A stretch of DNA of 22,144 nucleotides from a virus. The DNA lies in the IMG/VR virus record IMGVR_UViG_3300008221_000037, positions 1-22,144 of that record. One strand, given 5' to 3'. Shown here piece after piece: positions 7,087 to 12,264 of the stretch. Position 1 is the first letter of the stretch. Every line of letters starts with the position of its first letter. The position numbers and the translations under genes were made by a program. The notes under the pieces are model-generated. The model was not told the DNA's origin, searched no databases, and was given only the letters and a program-made list of their open reading frames with translations.

Positions 7087-7646
7087 ATCAGTCTCCATAA
7101 ATTATCTGCGGTGTTACGCCGGGTCGGCACTGGGAGCCTATTCCCCGGATTATTACGCTCTTGCCGTTTCGCACCGCATTGCGATCTATGCTGTCTACTC
7201 GCTTATCCGACTGGAGGTAGCACTCCCAATGACGGCTCTCACGCAACATAGATCGCAATACGATCTTTTTGGGTCCAGCCCGCTGCCGCTACTCAGCGTC
7301 TGGCTCACGTCGGTTGCTACTGCGTCCAGTAATAGCGGAACGCTCTGGGTTGTAATTCTGCGGTGGCCGGTTACCGATTCTATCCGGCGGGGGAGCGCAC
7401 CCCGGCTTGTCCATCGATAAAATGACAGCGCTCGTCTCACCGCATTAGGCTGCTGACTGTCTCGCCAGAGAGGATGGTAGGTACGTGACCCATCACTACA
7501 ATCAGCAGCCTGATGCACGGTGAGTTACGCCCACCACTCGACTGTTTTAGGTCAGGGAAGGAGTACCCCGCCGACAGTTGCACGCTGTTGCCCCCCCTGC
7601 GTGCTGGGGTCGCGATTTGCCAGCCTTACCATCGCGAGGGTGGTGC
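7087..7646. ncRNA. Candidate large structured non-coding RNA (about 0.55 kb)
   Basis: No convincing ORF lies here on either strand, yet inverted repeats are dense. Main helices: 7436-7441 and 7442-7456 with 7502-7516 and 7519-7524 (21 pairs, one 2-base bulge); 7178-7190 with 7247-7259 (13 perfect pairs); 7610-7616 with 7631-7637 (7); 7580-7585 with 7599-7604 (6); 7286-7291 with 7333-7338 (6); 7565-7569 with 7606-7610 (5); 7366-7370 with 7384-7388 (5); 7119-7123 with 7144-7148 (5). It interrupts an operon in which other genes overlap. The strand is unresolved: one U-G pair in the 21-pair helix fits the plus strand, while two pairs that would extend the 13-pair helix to 18 are G-U only on the minus strand. 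Context favours minus. No match to RNase P, tmRNA or intron signatures was seen. Boundaries are approximate. Confidence 0.65.
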
Positions 7647-7964
7647 TCATTTAACTTGTCCGTTCCATGCTTCGATGGTGTCGTGTATTGCACTTAAAAA
7701 ACTGGTTGGCTCATTGGTGAAGCAGTTTTGTGGAATGGTTTGAATGCTGCAGTTAAAGCAGGTGATGCAAATCAGGTGTTGCCCGGTTTCGTCGGGTGTT
7801 TTCTTTTCGCACCATGAGAGGTTTCCACCATCGCCACAGCGTTTGCAGGCGTGCAGCGGGTTGTTGTCAAGCAGCTTTTGTATGTTGAGGATGTCTCGAT
7901 TGATGTTTTCGAGGGCGATGCGTCGGTCGCGGGCTATGTCGAGTAGGGGTTGCAGGATGCTCAT
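7647..7964 (-). CDS. Lar-like restriction-alleviation family protein
   Basis: A 105-residue protein. The layout matches Lar/restriction-alleviation proteins: CKRCGDGGN (about 40-48), then a second pair CITCFNCS (about 67-74), and a C-terminal AIHDTIEAWNG resembling the family's conserved Ala-Ile-x-x-Trp-Asn ending. Rac-prophage Lar modulates type I restriction; most relatives have no tested role. The N-terminal 35 residues form a helical, possibly coiled segment not usual for short Lar proteins. It is coupled to the upstream gene by ATGA and is the last gene before the non-coding block. Assignment rests on motif spacing, so it is tentative. Confidence 0.55.
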   Translation of the reverse strand: MSILQPLLDIARDRRIALENINRDILNIQKLLDNNPLHACKRCGDGGNLSWCEKKTPDETGQHLICITCFNCSIQTIPQNCFTNEPTSFLSAIHDTIEAWNGQVK

Positions 7965-8242
7965 GCCGCACCGCCTTGCAGATACATCCGGCAGTACTGT
8001 TCGACGCCGGTGATGTGCCGTTTTGCCATTAACTTATCAACGGCGCGTTTTGGGCATGTGCTGATGATGGGGTCGCTGAGGCGTTCGTGCGTGACCACAT
8101 AACCGACAACGGTGCTGATTAGGCCGTGCTTACCTCTGCGGTTACTCATTCGCATGGCGATGCTGGATTCTTCGTTTGCAAATACGGTTTGCAGGCGTCT
8201 GAGCTGCTGAATTACGTGCTCTGGGTTGATGGCTTGCTTCAT
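7961..8242 (-). CDS. Hypothetical phage protein, C-terminus similar to next gene upstream
   Basis: A 93-residue product, not recognised. Its C-terminal region (AVDKLMAKRHITGVEQYCRM and then GGAA) resembles the end of the neighbouring 92-residue protein (AVKRLLRAAKITRVERYIRI and then GAAA). This suggests a shared module from duplication. The N-terminal half is different (QQLRRLQTVFANEESS). ATGA overlaps join it to both neighbours. Confidence 0.6.
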   Translation of the reverse strand: MKQAINPEHVIQQLRRLQTVFANEESSIAMRMSNRRGKHGLISTVVGYVVTHERLSDPIISTCPKRAVDKLMAKRHITGVEQYCRMYLQGGAA

Positions 8243-8517
8243 GCTGCAGCACCTTTAGCTTCTTCATAGGATTTAATGCGAATGTATCGTTCAACCCGGG
8301 TAATTTTTGCTGCACGAAGCAGTCGCTTAACGGCTAACTCTGGTGTAATTCCTAGCCACCAACCTCCAATTTGGCTTGATGTAGCAAAAAATGCTGGGAG
8401 CCTGAAACCGCTTTTACCTGCATGCTCGATTTCAAACCCAACAGTATTGTCGGCATCAGGTAAAACTTTTATCAGTAAAATTAATGCGTCTGATATTTGT
8501 GTCTGCATATCACTCAC
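8239..8517 (-). CDS. Hypothetical phage protein, paralogue-like C-terminus
   Basis: A 92-residue product, not recognised. The centre has GGWWLGITPELAVKRLLRAA, and the last 35 residues align with the downstream 93-residue protein. The pattern (Ala-Val-x-x-Leu, Ile-Thr-x-Val-Glu-x-Tyr) may be a small helical interaction module. The start ATG overlaps the previous stop by ATGA, and the end overlaps the next start likewise. Confidence 0.6.
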   Translation of the reverse strand: MSDMQTQISDALILLIKVLPDADNTVGFEIEHAGKSGFRLPAFFATSSQIGGWWLGITPELAVKRLLRAAKITRVERYIRIKSYEEAKGAAA

Positions 8518-9194
8518 TGGGTTATCTCCTTAAGGTCATGTTGAATTTGGTTAAGCACTTCGCTGATTTCCGGGTCGAGCAATCTGGCCAGCCCATCGAG
8601 CGTGCGTAGTTTGATGGTGAGGTTTTCAACTGATTTGCCGTTTAGCCTGGCTTTGAGCGTGTTAAGTGATTGCTCAATTGGTTGAAATTCATTGATTTCT
8701 TTAAGCATAAAAGCGGGTGGTTCAGCCTGAATCACTCTGTTGATTTCTTTTCGCTCATCATCGGTGACTGCTGAGCTGCCAGAAACGACTGTTAATGGTT
8801 CACGCTTGGGCGCTTCAACAATAGGCCGCAATATGCCTTTTGGCCGATTTTCGGGGTTTACTATTTTTTGTTCGGGACTTTTCTCAGCATCAAGCTGCTC
8901 TGGGCTGATTTGCTTATAAGGCATGTAGCCGTTCAGATCGTATTGCTTAATGTCCTTGCCCGTGCCGGTACCAACAGAGTGCTGGCCTAGTGTTTTCAAA
9001 TAGTTCTTATCCAGCAGCCATTGAATGGCGACGTTAAATTCCAACTGGGTGAAGTCGTCGAGCCACATTTTGATGGTGTCACGCAGGACTTTGCGGCCAA
9101 AGTGTTTGCCGGATGGGTTTGCTGATTCGGCTGAGACTGTGGCGATGTGATACATAACCGCATCACAGATGAGCTTATTCGGTGGATTTTTCAT
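8514..9194 (-). CDS. Hypothetical phage protein with winged-helix-like N-terminus
   Basis: A 226-residue product. The N-terminal third (CDAVMYHIATVSAE, then TQLEFNVAIQWLLDKNYLKT) has the helix pattern of a winged-helix domain. A proline- and lysine-rich linker follows (about 95-135). The C-terminal part is leucine-periodic and helical (SLNTLKARLNGKSVENLTIK). The frame is open upstream to 9365, but two tiny membrane genes occupy that DNA in other frames. The ATG at 9194 overlaps the second one's stop by ATGA and is the better start. A replication- or regulation-related role is possible but not shown. Confidence 0.6.
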   Translation of the reverse strand: MKNPPNKLICDAVMYHIATVSAESANPSGKHFGRKVLRDTIKMWLDDFTQLEFNVAIQWLLDKNYLKTLGQHSVGTGTGKDIKQYDLNGYMPYKQISPEQLDAEKSPEQKIVNPENRPKGILRPIVEAPKREPLTVVSGSSAVTDDERKEINRVIQAEPPAFMLKEINEFQPIEQSLNTLKARLNGKSVENLTIKLRTLDGLARLLDPEISEVLNQIQHDLKEITQ

Positions 9195-9307
9195 GCTGGC
9201 ACCATATTGGTGAATACCTGTGCAGCGATGAGTACGGCCAGCACAAAGGTGGTGTTCAGGATGGGGTCGGCGTTGCGAGCCCAGAAGCGTTTGAGATTGG
9301 CTTTCAT
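9191..9307 (-). CDS. Tiny single-pass membrane protein (38 aa)
   Basis: Second gene of the leftward operon. Its ATG (9307) overlaps the first gene's stop as TGATG, and its stop overlaps the next start as ATGA. The product has a basic head (MKANLKRFWARN) and one hydrophobic segment, residues 18-34 (NTTFVLAVLIAAQVF). A basic N-terminus predicts an N-in orientation. No family recognised. Double coupling is the main evidence that it is translated. Confidence 0.6.
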   Translation of the reverse strand: MKANLKRFWARNADPILNTTFVLAVLIAAQVFTNMVPA

Positions 9308-9426
9308 CAGAAAAGCAGCGCGATAAAGAATGCGACCACAAACAGCACACCGATGGTGGTGTCAATTTTTTGTAACTGGGTGTATGGGTCGCGTTCTGGG
9401 CTTTTACATTCGATGGTGTATTTCAT
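9307..9426 (-). CDS. Tiny single-pass membrane protein (39 aa), first gene of leftward operon
   Basis: First gene of the repressed leftward operon. A near-perfect ribosome-binding site, GGGGAAGG, lies four bases before the ATG at 9426. The product has a hydrophilic, charged N-terminal half and one membrane segment at the C-terminus (IGVLFVVAFFIALLF). The shape is that of a tail-anchored peptide. Being first behind a CI-controlled promoter, it should be made immediately on induction or infection. Function unknown. Confidence 0.65.
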   Translation of the reverse strand: MKYTIECKSPERDPYTQLQKIDTTIGVLFVVAFFIALLF

Positions 9427-9446
9427 TTACCTTCCCCTTTAAGTAA

Positions 9447-9509
9447 CCCGCTCGGTTCCTGGTCTTGGTCGGATTGAGTTCCGAGCGGGGCGGTGTTCTT
9501 CGGGCACCG
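9447..9509. promoter_or_regulatory. Paired stem-loops in the leader of the leftward operon
   Basis: CCCGCTCGG (9447-9455) pairs perfectly with CCGAGCGGG (9481-9489), nine base pairs. CGGTG (9491-9495) pairs with CACCG (9505-9509). Both lie between the predicted leftward transcription start (about 9511) and the first start codon (9426). There is no T-run, so they are not a standard terminator. Roles in antitermination, RNA stability or protein binding are possible but inferred. Confidence 0.55.
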
Positions 9510-9516
9510 TGAGGAA

Positions 9517-9531
9517 GAGTAAACCATGCTT
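9517..9531. promoter_or_regulatory. Repressor operator, left site 1
   Basis: GAGTA-AACCA-TGCTT fits the 15-bp dyad AAGTA-N5-TACTT found in the repressor-cro region. It covers the predicted -10 (TTTACT, minus strand 9523-9518) of the leftward promoter, so a bound repressor would block it. Confidence 0.65.
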
Positions 9532-9547
9532 TATAATTTCAAGTCAA
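9518..9547 (-). promoter_or_regulatory. Leftward early promoter (pL-like)
   Basis: On the minus strand, TTGACT (9547-9542) and TTTACT (9523-9518) are separated by 18 bp. The -35 is near consensus and the -10 is weak but identical to the one proposed for cro. The start would be near 9511, driving the operon that begins at 9426. Operators overlap both hexamers. On the plus strand a perfect TATAAT sits at 9532-9537 without a good -35. Confidence 0.55.
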
Positions 9548-9560
9548 GCATGGTTTACTT
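9546..9560. promoter_or_regulatory. Repressor operator, left site 2
   Basis: AAGCA-TGGTT-TACTT, 29 bp from left site 1 and in inverted orientation. Together the two sites form a 14-bp perfect inverted repeat (9518-9531 with 9546-9559). It overlaps the -35 of the leftward promoter. Confidence 0.65.
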
Positions 9561-9604
9561 TTATTTTGTTAAATTTAATCTTCATCTCATGCAAGGATTG
9601 CTTA

Positions 9605-10042
9605 ATGACGTTTTTTTCATTGTTTTTTTTGTTGCTTGCCGGGCAGGCGCACGCTGACCAGATGTATCAGTGCATTGATTCGTCTGGCAGTATGGCGTTT
9701 CAGGCTCAACCCTGTACCGCTGAACAGGGCGAGTCTCACCGTGTACCTATCCCATCAGCACCCTCAGTGGGATGGCAGCAAGAAATTGATTCACCAGAGG
9801 CAGAATCGCAAAGGCGATTGCTCGAATCAATTGAAAAACAAAATAAAGCATATCGTCAGAACTATAATCAGCAGATAAAACAGATTGATGATCGACGCTG
9901 TCAGTATTATCGCGATCAACTGACAGGTGTGGTCGAAAGGTGGGAAACGGCTAAACGCAAAGGGTATACGCAGGCTGATAAGCTGCGCTATGAGGCCAGA
10001 ATCAACGATAGAAAACGGGATGTTTCAAGAGAGTGCAACTAA
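9605..10042 (+). CDS. Exported DUF4124-domain protein
   Basis: A 145-residue protein with a clear signal peptide (MTFFSLFFLLLAGQAHA, predicted cleavage after HA) and a DUF4124-like start of the mature part, DQMYQCIDSSGSMAFQAQPC. A long charged helical region follows (about 60-140), ending in a Cys. The frame is open upstream to 9509, but that part covers the operators; the ATG at 9605 has AAGGA eight bases before it. DUF4124 proteins are periplasmic and of unknown role. Placed between two repressed regions, it may be an accessory (lysogen-expressed) gene; its promoter is not clear. Confidence 0.8.
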   Translation: MTFFSLFFLLLAGQAHADQMYQCIDSSGSMAFQAQPCTAEQGESHRVPIPSAPSVGWQQEIDSPEAESQRRLLESIEKQNKAYRQNYNQQIKQIDDRRCQYYRDQLTGVVERWETAKRKGYTQADKLRYEARINDRKRDVSRECN

Positions 10043-10054
10043 AAGGGATTAATA

Positions 10055-10261
10055 ATGGCAGATGAAAAAAGAAGTGGCTTTTGTAAAGAATGTAATGAAC
10101 GTAGGGTAGTATTCAGAAGAGGCACAAGCCATATTTTGCATTTGTTACTCTCTATTATCACCTTTGGTCTATGGCTGATCATTTGGATTGGCAGTTCAGT
10201 AAAGTTTGGCGGGTGGCGTTGCATGCAATGCGGCTCTAACCAAATAAAAAACATTAACTAG
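10055..10261 (+). CDS. Zinc-ribbon membrane protein
   Basis: A 68-residue protein. FCKECNERR (residues 9-17) and WRCMQCGSNQ (about 54-63) are two CxxC halves of a zinc ribbon, separated by a hydrophobic segment (ILHLLLSIITFGLWLIIWIG). The ribbon halves would lie on the same side if the segment is a hairpin. The start has GGGA upstream and is 12 bases after the DUF4124 gene, so the two probably form an operon. It converges on the repressor, overlapping by four bases. The family is seen in phages and bacteria without known function. Confidence 0.75.
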   Translation: MADEKRSGFCKECNERRVVFRRGTSHILHLLLSIITFGLWLIIWIGSSVKFGGWRCMQCGSNQIKNIN

Positions 10262-10953
10262 CGGGCTCTAAATTTGCCAGAGAAAACTACTACACCGCAG
10301 ATTTGAGCCTCAGTACCCAGAGGAACTATCGGGGCAGGATAGTTTTTATTGAGCGCTATTAAGTACATTCCTGTTTCATCAATTTGAAGCCTTTTAAACG
10401 TGGCCTCCCCAGAATCTGAAAGTCGAACAACGATATCGTCATTGTGTTTATATTGAACATCTGGATCGACGTATATTATGTCTCCGTCCATGTAGTTTGG
10501 CTCCATTGATATACCAGCCACTCGCAATGCAAAGCTTGATTCGCTCATTAGAAGTGGTGCAAAAAGCCAGCTCTCAGGTTCACCTACATCGCCGGAGTCA
10601 CAAAATTTACCTGCCTGTACGCGTGAGATCAGCGGCACTTTTGATGATTTCAACTCAATTACGGCGTTATAATCCTTTTCATTAAAAGTCACGTCATGAA
10701 CCATATTCAAATGTGAAGAACCGGATCGCGTTGCTGGTTCGATATCACCTTGTCCAGCACCCAACCAGTCCGAGCTAACTTTTAATGCCCTGGCAATTTT
10801 TATCAGGTTCTCATGATTTGGCCCGTTTGACGCTCCATTAACAAGCGCACCAATGGCCTGCGGGCTGATACCCACTTTTCTTGCCAAATTGGCTTTACTC
10901 ATTTTTGCCCGATTCATGGCAAAAATAAGTCTCTCATTGAAGTTATTTATCAT
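10258..10953 (-). CDS. cI: LexA/CI-type phage repressor (HTH + S24 peptidase)
   Basis: Keeps the prophage silent by binding the operators on both sides. The N-terminal HTH_3 is at residues 6-60 (KANLARKVGISPQAIGALVN). The S24 peptidase domain has the self-cleavage pair Ala-Gly at 114-115 (SRVQAGKF), Ser149 in AGISMEPN and Lys187 in ATFKRLQ. RecA-stimulated self-cleavage, and so SOS induction, is expected. The length of 231 is typical. On the minus strand TATGAT (10965-10960) is a good -10 that puts the transcript start on the A of the ATG, so the mRNA is probably leaderless like lambda cI from PRM. An operator overlaps this -10, allowing autoregulation. Confidence 0.93.
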   Translation of the reverse strand: MINNFNERLIFAMNRAKMSKANLARKVGISPQAIGALVNGASNGPNHENLIKIARALKVSSDWLGAGQGDIEPATRSGSSHLNMVHDVTFNEKDYNAVIELKSSKVPLISRVQAGKFCDSGDVGEPESWLFAPLLMSESSFALRVAGISMEPNYMDGDIIYVDPDVQYKHNDDIVVRLSDSGEATFKRLQIDETGMYLIALNKNYPAPIVPLGTEAQICGVVVFSGKFRAR

Positions 10954-10968
10954 CAGTAAATCATACTT
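10954..10968. promoter_or_regulatory. Repressor operator, right site nearest repressor
   Basis: CAGTA-AATCA-TACTT, a near-perfect copy of the AAGTA-N5-TACTT dyad. It overlaps the repressor's -10 and ends one base from its start codon, so filling it should shut off the repressor itself (like lambda OR3). Confidence 0.65.
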
Positions 10969-10974
10969 AACAGA

Positions 10975-10989
10975 AAGGTAATCATGCTT
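10975..10989. promoter_or_regulatory. Repressor operator, middle right site (imperfect)
   Basis: AAGGT-AATCA-TGCTT matches the dyad less well but shares its central AATCA with the first site. It lies 29 bp from the third site, the same spacing as between the two left operators. Confidence 0.45.
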
Positions 10990-11017
10990 GCGTTTTACTT
11001 AGAAAGTATGCTTTACT
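10988..11017 (+). promoter_or_regulatory. Rightward early promoter (pR-like)
   Basis: TTGCGT (10988-10993) and TTTACT (11012-11017) with an 18-bp spacer: the same layout as the leftward promoter. The predicted start, 11024 or 11025, falls on the cro ATG. Confidence 0.5.
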
Positions 11018-11018
11018 T
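11004..11018. promoter_or_regulatory. Repressor operator, right site nearest cro
   Basis: AAGTA-TGCTT-TACTT, the best copy of the dyad (both half-sites perfect). It covers the predicted -10 of the rightward promoter. Confidence 0.7.
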
Positions 11019-11024
11019 TTGCGC

Positions 11025-11207
11025 ATGGATAAAAAAGACGCAATTTCATACTTTGGTTCAAAAACCAAACTGGCAACTGCTTTAAAAATAACAAAGCAGG
11101 CAGTTCGACAGTGGAAACAGATCCCGATTGGCCGTCAATATCAGATTGAAGTGCTAACAAATGGCGCTTTACAAGCTGACCGTGATCAACAGGATTCTGC
11201 AGCATGA
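11025..11207 (+). CDS. cro: Cro-like protein of the YdaS family
   Basis: A 60-residue HTH protein. SYFGSKTKLATALKITKQAV is the helix-turn-helix and IPIGRQYQIEVLTNGAL is the typical YdaS continuation. YdaS-type proteins act as Cro in lambdoid prophages. It is divergent from the repressor across the operator cluster, the Cro position. I choose the ATG at 11025; a TTG at 11019 is in frame. No Shine-Dalgarno is present between operator and ATG, fitting a leaderless transcript. A strong terminator follows about 50 bp later. Confidence 0.88.
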   Translation: MDKKDAISYFGSKTKLATALKITKQAVRQWKQIPIGRQYQIEVLTNGALQADRDQQDSAA

Positions 11208-11258
11208 CTCTCTCTCATCTCGGTGTTTTCCAATTTTCTTTTCATCGGGGTGTCCTTT

Positions 11259-11280
11259 GGCGACTTCGGTCGCCTTTTTT
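11259..11280 (+). terminator. Rho-independent terminator after cro
   Basis: GGCGAC, a TTCG loop, GTCGCC and six Ts: a textbook intrinsic terminator. It lies between cro and the rest of the rightward operon. Either the downstream genes have their own promoter, or, as at lambda tR1, antitermination is needed to pass it. No N-like gene was recognised. Confidence 0.9.
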
Positions 11281-11352
11281 ATTCGATGGTTCACAGTTTG
11301 ATCTCCTCGATCTGGTTTCGCATGGATCGAAATATTCAAAAAGGGTTTTTCC

Positions 11353-11763
11353 ATGAGTCAGTACCGTGTGGTTTACGAGCCGATTAATGATTATTTGACA
11401 CCTCACGAAACGGAGACTCTGGCGTCTACCGCTGAGGGCCATACACGCGATGAGACGGCGAAACTGCGTCACCGAGCCAAGGCGACGATTAACGGGCAGT
11501 TACATAGCGCAATTTCTAAGCTAGACGCTGATAACGCGATAAGTGCCATCGCCATTGCGGTGATTAAGGGAATTTTGCGCTATGAGCAGGTGTTGTGTTT
11601 GTGCCTGGTGGTGACGTTGGGCGGTTCGTGCTTGGTGCCGTCGCCTGCTTATGCCAAAGATTTACTGAAGCCTGAACCGACTGATAGTGAGCAGCCTTTT
11701 GCCCGTTATCGAGTCCGTGCGCCGCGTGTTCGAGTGCGCTCTGGCCGTAGGCGGGAAGATTAA
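11353..11763 (+). CDS. LuxR-type HTH protein with a C-terminal hydrophobic segment
   Basis: A 136-residue protein. Residues about 15-75 read as a LuxR/GerE DNA-binding domain (LTPHETETLASTAEGHTRDE, then a TINGQLHSAISKLDADN recognition region). A hydrophobic stretch follows (VLCLCLVVTLGGSCLVPSPAYA, about 80-101), and then a short, strongly basic tail rich in Arg. This is either a membrane-tethered regulator or two parts fused. LuxR-type proteins in phages are usually stand-alone regulators, so the membrane part is odd. No sensor domain is present. It is the first gene after the cro terminator and ends as TAATG into the next. Confidence 0.7.
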   Translation: MSQYRVVYEPINDYLTPHETETLASTAEGHTRDETAKLRHRAKATINGQLHSAISKLDADNAISAIAIAVIKGILRYEQVLCLCLVVTLGGSCLVPSPAYAKDLLKPEPTDSEQPFARYRVRAPRVRVRSGRRRED

Positions 11764-11933
11764 TGCGGTATCAGTCTTGGTTTCAGTGGTTGGTGGCTGC
11801 GTTTGAGTTGGTTGGCACGTTGGGAGTTGTTTGCTTGACCTTGCTGGGTTGCTTGACGGTGTTTTTTATTCAGCTGGCTTGGTGGTTGGTGAGTTTTCCG
11901 GTAATTGGGTTTTGGAGGTTGATACGTGGCTGA
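11763..11933 (+). CDS. Small two-pass membrane protein (56 aa)
   Basis: A very short gene. The ATG overlaps the previous stop (TAATG). The product begins MRYQSWFQWLVAAFELVGTL and is hydrophobic almost throughout, with a Trp-rich second segment (QLAWWLVSFPVIGFW) and a basic end. Coupling in front, and the next gene's ribosome-binding site lying within its 3' end, suggest it is real. It may act with the hydrophobic LuxR-type neighbour. Unknown function. Confidence 0.55.
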   Translation: MRYQSWFQWLVAAFELVGTLGVVCLTLLGCLTVFFIQLAWWLVSFPVIGFWRLIRG

Positions 11934-12264
11934 TGTGAATTCCCATATAGATATTACTGTTTGTGAAAACCGGTTTGATAGGTTGCTGGCGTCGCGTTGT
12001 TTTGCGGTTTTTGTAACCTCTCTTTTTGGTGTTAATCGGGGTTTGTTTTTTCCATATTACTTTGCTGTTAAACGAATATCTGCACGCCAAGAATATTTAA
12101 AACGCAAATCATTCTGGGCTATTTTTGATCCGCCTAATGCGGCATGGAAAGCATTTGCTGATATTCATGGCCAGGATGCGGCGCATAAAAAGTTTGGCTG
12201 TATTTCTGGCGGGTGTTATTGCGTTATGAAGAATTGCGCTGCAACCAGGTCTCGGAGTTGCTGA
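11926..12264 (+). CDS. Hypothetical phage protein
   Basis: A 112-residue product, not recognised. The GTG start at 11926 has GGAGG seven bases upstream and overlaps the previous gene. A hydrophobic patch (CFAVFVTSLFGVNRGLFFPYYF) may sit in or at the membrane. The C-terminus is Cys-rich (GCISGGCYCVMKNC). Its last 41 bases overlap the end of an opposite-strand gene, which is more than usual; one of the two ends may be wrong. Confidence 0.45.
   Translation: MADVNSHIDITVCENRFDRLLASRCFAVFVTSLFGVNRGLFFPYYFAVKRISARQEYLKRKSFWAIFDPPNAAWKAFADIHGQDAAHKKFGCISGGCYCVMKNCAATRSRSC

Noticed and set aside
7087-7646. Group I or group II intron, RNase P or tmRNA
   Set aside because: I saw no domain V-like hairpin, no GUGYG start with proper exon continuity, no RNase P or tmRNA signature, and both flanking genes are complete.
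7087-7646. Retron or insertion sequence
   Set aside because: No reverse transcriptase or transposase is nearby, and there are no terminal inverted repeats with target duplication.
7195-7743. ORFs of 107, 63 and 76 codons inside the structured block
   Set aside because: They overlap each other and the helices, lack ribosome-binding sites and have compositions (many Ser, Arg, Cys) typical of shadow frames.
8514-9365. 283-codon minus-strand frame taken as one gene
   Set aside because: Its first 57 codons overlap two coupled membrane genes; the start at 9194 has ATGA coupling.
9532-9537. Perfect TATAAT as the plus-strand promoter of the DUF4124 gene
   Set aside because: No -35 lies at a proper distance (GTGAGG at 9509-9514), so I mention it only as a possibility.
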